A stretch of DNA of 5,534 nucleotides, from assembly GCA_020832865.1 (NCBI GenBank), contig JAJHRJ010000035.1:1-5534 (forward strand), read 5' to 3'. Shown here in pieces: positions 1 through 5,452 of the stretch (the stretch's first letter is position 1; each line of letters starts with the position of its first letter). Made by a program: the position numbers and the translations under genes. The notes below the pieces were generated by a model. It was not told the DNA's origin, searched no databases, and worked only from the letters and a program-made list of their open reading frames with translations. This DNA comes from Desulfurococcaceae archaeon (lineage in GTDB: Archaea; Thermoproteota; Thermoprotei_A; Sulfolobales; Desulfurococcaceae).

Positions 1-376
1 TATCGCTCGCGCTATATACGAGTGCCCCAAATGGGGCGTGATCTACTCCTGGGCCATATCTGTAAATTAAGTAATCACAACCGAATTTTAATCCTCTTCT
101 CACTACAAAGCCCCGGCTCTTTAAGTCCACGTATACTCTATATAGTGGTTCAAATCTCTCAATAGCCTCCTTACTAGCTTCTAATACTCCCTCTAAATCT
201 AGAGCCTTACCATCCTTAACTACTTTTACTTTGTCTTTCTCGACAAGATATGCTGCTTCTATTAATGATAGCTCTAGTGGTGCATTAATATCTCTACTTC
301 TAGGCTTATTTACACCTAGAAAAGTCCCGTAGTAGCCATCCCAGTATATCTTATTAGCACAAGTATAATCTAACAC
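1..376 (-). CDS. endA: tRNA-splicing endonuclease, catalytic subunit (N-terminal part, cut by window edge)
   Basis: This is the tRNA-intron endonuclease, which cuts both exon-intron borders of precursor tRNAs at bulge-helix-bulge sites. In Crenarchaeota the catalytic chain pairs with a structural chain. Counting from the GTG at 376, I see an N-terminal domain with YYGTFLG (15-21), a KPRSRD segment (24-29) where crenarchaeal enzymes carry their lineage-specific loop and its lysine, and PLELSLIEAAYL (33-44). The nuclease domain begins with YRVYVDLKSRGF (79-90) and continues to Y105 and H113 in GPGVDHAPF, the expected catalytic tyrosine and histidine. The catalytic lysine and the C-terminus lie beyond base 1. 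The match to the archaeal EndA family is strong by eye. The start is uncertain: the frame is open back to a TGA at 469-467, and codons 418-377 encode a conserved-looking strand (KCLAYILHNRAVVLD), yet GTG 376 is the first standard start. The gene follows the PhoU-like gene with almost no gap. Confidence 0.88.
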   Translation of the reverse strand, partial: MLDYTCANKIYWDGYYGTFLGVNKPRSRDINAPLELSLIEAAYLVEKDKVKVVKDGKALDLEGVLEASKEAIERFEPLYRVYVDLKSRGFVVRRGLKFGCDYLIYRYGPGVDHAPFGALVYSASD

Positions 377-423
377 GACTGCTCTATTATGCAGTATGTA
401 AGCGAGGCACTTATTCGTTTTCT

Positions 424-1113
424 CTACATCGTCGCTGTCTTTACTAGTATCATGTATCGTAGTTCTTCACCTGCACTCTTTAAGAAGTCACTTACTTCCT
501 CTAAGTGCTCATATATGTCTTTTAATATTAGGAGAGCTGAGACATAACCAGCGTACTTGCTGTATATTTCAAATACACCTCTTCTAAACTTCTCGTCAAT
601 GTCTTCTTCGATAACAAATACCCTATTTAATATCTCTAGCGCTTTCCTCGGTGAAACCCTCAGCTTATCTATACTTGCCTCAAGAGAGTCCAATTGCTCT
701 TTTAGCATTTCAATGAAGCGTATAAAGTCACTTGTTGCTTCTCTCCCGATCAGAACTCCATTCTCAATCATAAGTACAAACCTGTAGCCTACACCATCAA
801 TGTGTTGTATAATTCTATCTAGGATTCGAGTTATCTCAATGTAGCTTCTCGTAGATGTTGAGAGCTCACTGCTCTTAACGAGATACTCCATTATTAAAGC
901 TTTCTGGCCTTCACCTCTTTCTTTTATACTCCTCACTTTTCCGTAAATGTCGATCACTGTACGCTTCTTCTCCGAGTTGATATCACTGTATGCTTGAACA
1001 AGCGATTTCAGTGCTTCTAACTCGTCTCTAATAGTTCTACATAAGTTTACTAAGTGCTCTGTTGCTGTTAGTTCTACTAGGGCTCTCTCGACACCTGTTT
1101 CCTCAATGGACAT
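424..1113 (-). CDS. PhoU/DUF47-like helical protein
   Basis: This 229-residue protein is soluble and almost entirely alpha-helical, and resembles the PhoU/DUF47 (PhoU_div) family. The best support is the C-terminal half: VFVIEEDIDEKFRRGVFEIY (165-184) matches the family's E-x-x-x-D metal-binding helix style, and LKDIYEHLEEVSDFLKSAGE (197-216) resembles the closing family helix. The N-terminal half (18-110) looks like a weaker copy, as expected for a six-helix bundle, and includes TSTRS at 86-90. Some DUF47 members sit beside Pit phosphate transporters, but no transporter is visible here, so the role is unknown. The ATG at 1113 is chosen because an in-frame TAG lies just upstream, and a TATA-like box is centred about 23 nt before it. 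The gene ends ATG-TAG and leads directly into endA, with which it is probably cotranscribed. Family call moderate; function not known. Confidence 0.6.
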   Translation of the reverse strand: MSIEETGVERALVELTATEHLVNLCRTIRDELEALKSLVQAYSDINSEKKRTVIDIYGKVRSIKERGEGQKALIMEYLVKSSELSTSTRSYIEITRILDRIIQHIDGVGYRFVLMIENGVLIGREATSDFIRFIEMLKEQLDSLEASIDKLRVSPRKALEILNRVFVIEEDIDEKFRRGVFEIYSKYAGYVSALLILKDIYEHLEEVSDFLKSAGEELRYMILVKTATM

Positions 1114-1132
1114 GATCCCTATGCACCGACAC

Positions 1133-1139
1133 TATATTT
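1133..1139 (-). promoter_or_regulatory. TATA-like box of the PhoU-like/endA unit
   Basis: The minus strand reads AAATATA here, centred about 23 nt before the ATG at 1113. In crenarchaea the TATA box lies about 26 nt before the transcription start, so this would give a leaderless or nearly leaderless mRNA. A GGTG lies between the box and the ATG with 10 nt spacing to the ATG, and an AGGGA lies closer. If the mRNA is leaderless these are not used as ribosome binding sites. The call rests on base composition and spacing. Confidence 0.45.
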
Positions 1140-1154
1140 CCCGGTTTCATGTGG

Positions 1155-1179
1155 TTATAATGAAATAAGAGGTATTTAA
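1155..1179 (+). promoter_or_regulatory. Candidate TATA boxes for the radical SAM gene
   Basis: Two A/T boxes lie in the plus-strand half of the divergent intergenic region: TTATAA at 1155-1160 and TATTTAA at 1173-1179. The first would place the transcription start near 1183 and leave a leader of about 20 nt that keeps the G-rich ribosome binding site. The second is preceded by purine-rich AAGAGG, as a BRE would be, and would give a nearly leaderless mRNA. I cannot tell which is used. Confidence 0.4.
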
Positions 1180-1193
1180 GCAAAGCAAGATAA

Positions 1194-1200
1194 GGGGGGT
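1194..1200 (+). promoter_or_regulatory. Probable ribosome binding site supporting the TTG start at 1204
   Basis: GGGGGGT can pair with the CACCUCC end of archaeal 16S rRNA if one G-U pair is allowed. It lies only 3 nt before TTG 1204, which is short. An in-frame TAA at 1177-1179 rules out any start further upstream than that point, and no other standard start codon lies between, so the TTG is the best start. Confidence 0.45.
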
Positions 1201-1203
1201 TTA

Positions 1204-2817
1204 TTGCCGTTTCTAGTCATTGATGCGCTCGCGCGGGCCGCTGGAAAACGCTACTCTACACTTGATGTTGTTGGCGCAGGTCCGAGAATAGTAGCTGGAA
1301 TTTTAGAGGAATTTGAGGACACGCTTCTGCTCCCCTACGAGGCTGTTGTTAATAAGACTAACATAGTCCGCGATTTCAATGCTTTCTTTATCTCAGCAAT
1401 GAGCAGTGATTACGTCGCATTAAGGAAAATAGCACTAGAGCTGAGGACTCTCTCTAATGCACCTATAATTCTAGGGGGACCTGTGAGCTTTGAGTATGAG
1501 AGAGTACTAAGAGAGCTCCCAGTAGACTACGTCATTGTTGGAGAAGCTGAAATACCGCTAAGACACTTCATGCGCTGTCTTAAGAGTGGAGAGACTAGTG
1601 AGTGCTTAGAGAAGACACCTGCATTAGCATTTAGAAAAGAAAGTAAAGTTACATTAACATCTAGACACGTATACACGCCAAAAGAGCTCCTATCCGAGAT
1701 CAAACCATGGAGTAAAGTGAACGTATCCTATAAGCCAACATGGGTATATAGGTTTTATGTTGAAGTTCTTAGAGGATGTAGTAACTACTTCCGTCCACTC
1801 ATTAATAGAGGAGGATTAAACTGCACATTCTGCATGAAGTGCCGTAGCAGTAATCTCACAGATAGGATTAATTGCCCTAGTGAAATACCGCCTGGATGTG
1901 GTTTCTGTGGAGTCCCCTACATGTTTGGTCCACCTAGAAGCAGGAGTATAAGATCGATTATCAGCGAGATTGAGGAGCTAGTAAATCACGGTGCACGCAG
2001 AATAGTTCTTAGTGCTCCTGACTTTTTAGACTATGGTAGAGAAGACCTAGTAGACTCTGCTCTAACAGATCCCTGTATTCCACCCGCAAACAAGGACGCT
2101 ATTGAGAGTTTACTCAATTCCGTGTTCTCCATAGACGAGGTTAAGAGCGGGAAAGTCGCAGTTATGGTGGAGAACATAAAGGCGTGTCTCGTAGATGAAG
2201 AAGTCGGGAAAATTCTAGGCACATACTTGAAGGGTACAACTGTACATATTGGTCTTGAAACAGGGTGTGACTGGTACAATAATAAAGTACTAGGTAAGCC
2301 TGTAAGCGTTAAACACGTATTACAAGCTTGTAATATTCTGAAAAATGCTGGTCTAAGACCATATGTATACTTAATGTATGGCCTACCTTTCGCTACTAGA
2401 GAAGTGTACCTGGAAACAATAAGAGCGGTTAGAGCTCTCAGTGAAATCGGGGTTGAAAAGATTACTCTCTACAAGTACACTAAGCTACCCGCTACAGCTT
2501 TTAGTAAACTCAAAGACATAGAAGCACATGAGGCTTCTAATGACCTTATAAGAGAGCTCAAAAAGCTAATTGATAAATACAATGTTGCCATGAAGAGGTC
2601 GCTCATAGGCAATAAAATAGAGGTCTACTTGGTTAAAGGGGAGAGAAGTGTATACTGCTACCCAGTGAAGCACGGCCCCGTTGTAGTGATCCCCCCTAAG
2701 TACACACCTAGTGGGAAAATTAACGGATGTAGAGGCATTGTAGAGGTAGTAGATATTAGTAGTAGATTTGTTCAAGGTAGGCTTATTAGGGTTTTAGAGT
2801 GTCCACGAGATTCTTAA
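1204..2817 (+). CDS. B12-binding-like radical SAM protein with cysteine-rich insert and TRAM-like C-terminus
   Basis: This 537-residue protein belongs to the broad radical SAM group with an N-terminal B12-binding-like domain. Residues 1-125 form alternating strands and helices (FFISAMSSDY 61-70, IILGGP 88-93, DYVIVGEAE 108-116), typical of that Rossmann fold, but no cobalamin-binding DxHxxG is present. The radical SAM core starts at VEVLRGC (186-192). The usual CxxxCxxC is not compact: C192 is separated from GCGFC (C232, C235) by an insert holding C207, C210, C213 and C224. Later core motifs are normal: RRIVLSAPDF (265-274), HIGLETG (348-354) and VYLMYGLPFATRE (388-400). Residues about 465-531 resemble a TRAM RNA-binding barrel. 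The enzyme would bind a 4Fe-4S cluster and S-adenosylmethionine; the substrate is unknown, and RNA modification is my inference from TRAM. Start is TTG. The 3' end overlaps the convergent helical gene by 32 bp. Confidence 0.85.
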   Translation: MPFLVIDALARAAGKRYSTLDVVGAGPRIVAGILEEFEDTLLLPYEAVVNKTNIVRDFNAFFISAMSSDYVALRKIALELRTLSNAPIILGGPVSFEYERVLRELPVDYVIVGEAEIPLRHFMRCLKSGETSECLEKTPALAFRKESKVTLTSRHVYTPKELLSEIKPWSKVNVSYKPTWVYRFYVEVLRGCSNYFRPLINRGGLNCTFCMKCRSSNLTDRINCPSEIPPGCGFCGVPYMFGPPRSRSIRSIISEIEELVNHGARRIVLSAPDFLDYGREDLVDSALTDPCIPPANKDAIESLLNSVFSIDEVKSGKVAVMVENIKACLVDEEVGKILGTYLKGTTVHIGLETGCDWYNNKVLGKPVSVKHVLQACNILKNAGLRPYVYLMYGLPFATREVYLETIRAVRALSEIGVEKITLYKYTKLPATAFSKLKDIEAHEASNDLIRELKKLIDKYNVAMKRSLIGNKIEVYLVKGERSVYCYPVKHGPVVVIPPKYTPSGKINGCRGIVEVVDISSRFVQGRLIRVLECPRDS

Positions 2818-3172
2818 GCTTCTTAGCTAGAGCTAGAGCTTTAGTGGCATCTCCTTCAAGATCTCTACTTTTAAGTATAACTGAAGCTGATTCAAGCATA
2901 TTAATCATGTATGGAATACTAACTAACACCAGCATTCTATAGTAGACACTAATGTATTTGAGTAATACATCGCTTTGCTGTGCTTCCCGCAGGGCTTCTT
3001 TACTCCTTTCAAGGGCACTAACAGCTTGTGGAATAGCTCCTTCAACAGAGTTAATGAAGTCTGAAAGCAGCTCAACACTACGCGTAGAAGTAGCTATTTT
3101 ACCTTTCTCAATGAGGTCTTCAAAGGAGTCTACTAGGTCTTTTAAACTATGGAGAGTTTCGTGTAAACTCAT
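2786..3172 (-). CDS. Small all-helical protein of unknown function
   Basis: I do not recognise this 128-residue protein. It is predicted to be almost wholly alpha-helical, with heptad-like stretches at 5-24, 31-65, 70-100 and 104-126. The hydrophobic part YYRMLVLVSIPYMINML (77-93) is broken by a proline and polar residues and looks more like a buried bundle helix than a membrane span. Residues 27-32 read ATSTRS, close to STSTRS in the PhoU-like protein at the left of the window, with similar residues just before it, so it might be a reduced relative of that bundle. Its ATG overlaps the TGA of the preceding gene (ATGA, 3172-3169), implying translational coupling and a real, cotranscribed gene. 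The 3' end runs 32 bp into the convergent radical SAM gene. It is possibly a partner of the coupled beta-barrel protein. Confidence 0.75.
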   Translation of the reverse strand: MSLHETLHSLKDLVDSFEDLIEKGKIATSTRSVELLSDFINSVEGAIPQAVSALERSKEALREAQQSDVLLKYISVYYRMLVLVSIPYMINMLESASVILKSRDLEGDATKALALAKKLKNLVDTLKP

Positions 3173-3558
3173 GATCTCTTAACCTTTCTAATAGTTGCTA
3201 CGCTGTTATCGGCGACGCCCTGTTTTTCTAGATCAGCTGGATGCACGTAGACTACTTCTTCCCCGGGCTTTGCCTCATATACCTCAGCTGTAAATACGGC
3301 TTTCTTTTTACCTGAAACGACTACTTCTACTACATCACCGCTCTTCACAGCTATTAATTGAGCTATAGAGCTGGGTATTCTTGCTACAGGCTTATCTAGT
3401 TCTCTGTCGAAGCGTATTCTAACTCTCTTCTCTGGAACACCATAGCCTTTTTTCTTCCCCATAATTTCTGAGGCCGGTGGGATTATTGCAACAAGCTTTG
3501 ATACGTCTATTTTAGCCTCTTTATTAACCTCCTCGCTCTTAGGGGCCTTCTCACTCAA
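3169..3558 (-). CDS. Small protein with a double-psi beta-barrel-like domain
   Basis: This 129-residue protein has a charged, probably disordered N-terminus (1-18) and a small beta-barrel. Residues 45-83 contain RVRIRFDRE, then RIPSSIAQLIAVKSGDVVEV (60-79) with a typical GD turn. Residues 99-124 contain VHPADLEKQGVADNSVATI (105-123), which matches the first motif in layout. Such paired motifs are seen in double-psi barrels such as the CDC48/VAT N-terminal domain and the molybdopterin dinucleotide-binding domain; AbrB-like barrels are an alternative. The exact function is unknown. I chose the TTG at 3558 because GGTG lies 8 nt upstream and a TATA-like box about 23 nt upstream. The frame stays open to an ATG at 3696, but that adds 46 unlikely residues and overlaps the synthetase gene. 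The gene lies downstream of the glycyl-tRNA synthetase and is coupled to the helical gene by an ATGA overlap. Confidence 0.75.
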   Translation of the reverse strand: MSEKAPKSEEVNKEAKIDVSKLVAIIPPASEIMGKKKGYGVPEKRVRIRFDRELDKPVARIPSSIAQLIAVKSGDVVEVVVSGKKKAVFTAEVYEAKPGEEVVYVHPADLEKQGVADNSVATIRKVKRS

Positions 3559-3566
3559 GTCTACTG

Positions 3567-3570
3567 CACC
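3567..3570 (-). promoter_or_regulatory. GGTG ribosome binding site deciding the TTG start at 3558
   Basis: GGTG on the minus strand fits the core of the archaeal Shine-Dalgarno sequence and sits 8 nt before TTG 3558. Together with the charged, soluble-looking N-terminus that follows, it favours this start over the upstream ATG at 3696. Confidence 0.45.
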
Positions 3571-3576
3571 TACAAC

Positions 3577-3585
3577 TAAATATTT
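3577..3585 (-). promoter_or_regulatory. TATA-like box before the beta-barrel/helical gene pair
   Basis: The minus strand reads AAATATTTA, centred about 23 nt before TTG 3558. The 112-bp gap after the synthetase gene therefore may hold an internal promoter, so the two small genes need not depend on the synthetase promoter. A second candidate, TTATAC at 3626-3621, would give a longer leader that includes the GGTG motif. Confidence 0.4.
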
Positions 3586-3670
3586 GAGAAGAAGACATAA
3601 TAAGTATTCATAATCGTTTAGTATAAGACCTATTGTAGGAGTACTGGAAGCGAGTAATATGCTTCTTCGT

Positions 3671-5425
3671 CTAGAATAAGTGTGCGAAGAGCTCATTCAT
3701 AATTAAATTATTGAGGCGTTCTGGTAATTTATCTATATTTATCCTCTCCTGCTGCGTGGTATCTCTATATCTAATGGTGACTGTGGCGTCCTCTAGTGTT
3801 CTGTGATCAACTGTAACCGCGTAGGGTACACCGATCTCGTCTACTCGAGCATACCTCCTCCCAATACTCCCCTCCTCATCGTAGAGCGCTCTAAAGCCTC
3901 TTTTCACTAGCTCTCTATATATACTCCTAGCAATACTGACCATCTTCTGGTGCTCTGGCTTCTTGCCAGTTACTAGGGGAAACACTGCCACGTGGTAAGG
4001 TGCAATGTACGGTGGAAGTCTTAATACTACTTTTCCATCTCGCTCACTATACGCGTACTCTAGAGCTACGTGGAGAAGTCTTTCTAGTCCAAATGATGGC
4101 TCTACAACATGTGGATAGATCTTTTCACCGTGCACTTTCACCTCCTCCTTCTTAATAATAAAGCACTCTCTAGGTATAGTTACACCTGCAACCTCAATGC
4201 TACTTCTACTCAGAAGCTCCCTGTAGAGTTCTTCCGGGTTACGCTTTGAGAGCTCTTTCATCACCTCAGGATATCTGGATTCACCCACCAATTTTAATAT
4301 CTCTTCGGGATTAGGATGAGCTGTCTCTACGGTCTTAATTACGGGAACACTATACCTCTTAAAGTACGTTAGATCAGCCTTACTGTGTTCTGCGTGCCTC
4401 TCAAGATCATATGTAGTCCTATAAGCGTAGCCTGCAACCTCTATCCAGCCATATCTTGACGTATAGACTTCTTGGTCAAATGTTTGAGCTGAGTAGTGTG
4501 CTCTTTCATGAGGTAACTTCTCAAAGAACCTTATTTTATCTTGTGGTATGCCTAGACTTTTAACGAACAAGTTTCCCACACTCATCCAGTAAGCTAGCCA
4601 AGCTGACTTGACGACTTTGTTCTCTATAAGCTCTCTCGCTGTTAACTCAACGGGGTCTTCAATACCTCTTTGTCTCATATCGCTTGTCACGACTCTGAGC
4701 TTTTCACTAAGTACTCTCTCTGGAGCAGTATTGACTTCGTCTTTCTCTCTCGCAGGGTCAAAGAAGAACTCTACTTCCATGATCGTGAATTCTCTAAGCC
4801 TTATTAGCGCCTGTCTGGGTGAGATCTCGTTCCTAGCTACTTTCCCGATTTGCGCTATTCCTAGAGGAATTTTCTCTCCCACTATTCTCAGCATTTTTGC
4901 GAAGTTTATGAACATACCCTGTGCATGTTCAGGTCTTAAATAACCTAAAGACCCCTTGTATGGCCCTATTTCAGTAGTAAATAGTAGTAGAGCAGACATA
5001 GCCGGCTTAAATACTCCACCGCAGTCGGGGCATCTTAAGTTATACTTCTTTATAACCTCGTCTATTTCATGTAACTTAAACCCCTCTACATCTATTCCCG
5101 TGAGCTCCTTTATAATGTGATCAGCCCTGAAGATCCTTCCGCAATTAGAGCACTCAATAACAGGGTCTGTGAAGTGCTCCTCGTGCCCACTTGCCTTAAA
5201 GACCACGCGTGGATTTATAATTGGGGTTTCTAGTTCAATAACGTTTTCTTGTAAATAAATAAAGAACTTTGACCATAGGTCTATAATACCCTTCTTTATT
5301 AGAACACCTATAGGCCCAAAATCGTAGAAACCTGCTACTCCACCATAGATCTCAAATGACGGCCAATATATTCCCCTCCTCTTAGCTAAATCTGAGACTT
5401 TCTCGTGTAGATCAGGCCCGCTCAA
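3671..5425 (-). CDS. glyS: Glycyl-tRNA synthetase (archaeal alpha2 type)
   Basis: This 584-residue class IIa synthetase joins glycine to tRNA-Gly in the cytoplasm; it is full length for the archaeal/eukaryotic homodimer type. Motif 1 lies around ETPIINPRVVFKASGHEEHFTDP (66-88). A zinc-knuckle insert follows with C92, C95, C132 and C135. RPEHAQG (164-170) and the motif 2 region GKVARNEISPR (194-204) to REFTIMEVEFF (211-221) bind ATP and the tRNA end. Motif 3 is VVEPSFGLERL (440-450). The anticodon-binding domain runs from about 470 to 565 (PPYIAPYHVAVFPL, then DEIGVPYAVTVD). All the key motifs look intact. The start is TTG: an in-frame TAA at 5440-5438 lies just upstream and no other standard start codon lies between. 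GGTG at 5433-5430 is 4 nt before it. The gene probably leads the right-hand minus-strand block. Confidence 0.97.
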   Translation of the reverse strand: MSGPDLHEKVSDLAKRRGIYWPSFEIYGGVAGFYDFGPIGVLIKKGIIDLWSKFFIYLQENVIELETPIINPRVVFKASGHEEHFTDPVIECSNCGRIFRADHIIKELTGIDVEGFKLHEIDEVIKKYNLRCPDCGGVFKPAMSALLLFTTEIGPYKGSLGYLRPEHAQGMFINFAKMLRIVGEKIPLGIAQIGKVARNEISPRQALIRLREFTIMEVEFFFDPAREKDEVNTAPERVLSEKLRVVTSDMRQRGIEDPVELTARELIENKVVKSAWLAYWMSVGNLFVKSLGIPQDKIRFFEKLPHERAHYSAQTFDQEVYTSRYGWIEVAGYAYRTTYDLERHAEHSKADLTYFKRYSVPVIKTVETAHPNPEEILKLVGESRYPEVMKELSKRNPEELYRELLSRSSIEVAGVTIPRECFIIKKEEVKVHGEKIYPHVVEPSFGLERLLHVALEYAYSERDGKVVLRLPPYIAPYHVAVFPLVTGKKPEHQKMVSIARSIYRELVKRGFRALYDEEGSIGRRYARVDEIGVPYAVTVDHRTLEDATVTIRYRDTTQQERINIDKLPERLNNLIMNELFAHLF

Positions 5426-5445
5426 TAAACACCATCCTTATCAGC

Positions 5446-5452
5446 TTATTTA
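5446..5452 (-). promoter_or_regulatory. Candidate TATA box for glycyl-tRNA synthetase
   Basis: The minus strand reads TAAATAA, centred about 24 nt before TTG 5425, the same spacing as seen for the PhoU-like and beta-barrel genes. A stronger-looking box, AAAAATATA at 5511-5503, lies further away and would give a leader of about 50 nt. Either or neither may be used. The region 5426-5534 otherwise holds no feature I can support firmly. Confidence 0.35.

Noticed and set aside
557..787. Plus-strand open frame inside the PhoU-like gene
   Set aside because: It is a serine-rich shadow of the minus-strand gene with no start signals and no recognisable protein features.
1114..1203. tRNA or other structured RNA in the divergent intergenic region
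   Set aside because: No cloverleaf, TTCGA-type T-loop or strong hairpin is visible. The 90 bp is accounted for by two facing promoters and a ribosome binding site.
1822..1842. C207-x2-C210-x2-C213 as the radical SAM cluster motif
   Set aside because: It does not directly follow the core strand VEVLRGC, has the wrong spacing for CxxxCxxC, and GCGFC followed by FGPPRSRS fits the usual sequence after the second and third cysteines much better.
2031..2279. Minus-strand open frame inside the radical SAM gene
   Set aside because: It lies antisense to the well-supported radical SAM core and has low-complexity, serine/threonine-rich translation typical of a shadow frame. The same applies to 2566-2775.
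2825..2840. Short tandem AGCTAG-like repeat
   Set aside because: It encodes the alanine-leucine run near the end of the helical protein and is too short to be more than codon repetition.
2893..2944. Transmembrane segment in the small helical protein
   Set aside because: The hydrophobic run at residues 77-93 is broken by proline, arginine and polar residues and fits a buried bundle helix better.
2952..3182. Plus-strand open frame antisense to the helical gene
   Set aside because: Composition is that of a reverse-strand shadow, and the minus gene is supported by ATGA coupling. The plus frame at 4608-4943 inside the synthetase gene is rejected for the same reason.
3559..3696. N-terminal extension of the barrel gene from ATG 3696
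   Set aside because: The added 46 residues look like chance translation of intergenic DNA, overlap the end of the synthetase gene, and lack a good ribosome binding site. TTG 3558 has GGTG 8 nt upstream and begins a plausible charged N-terminus.
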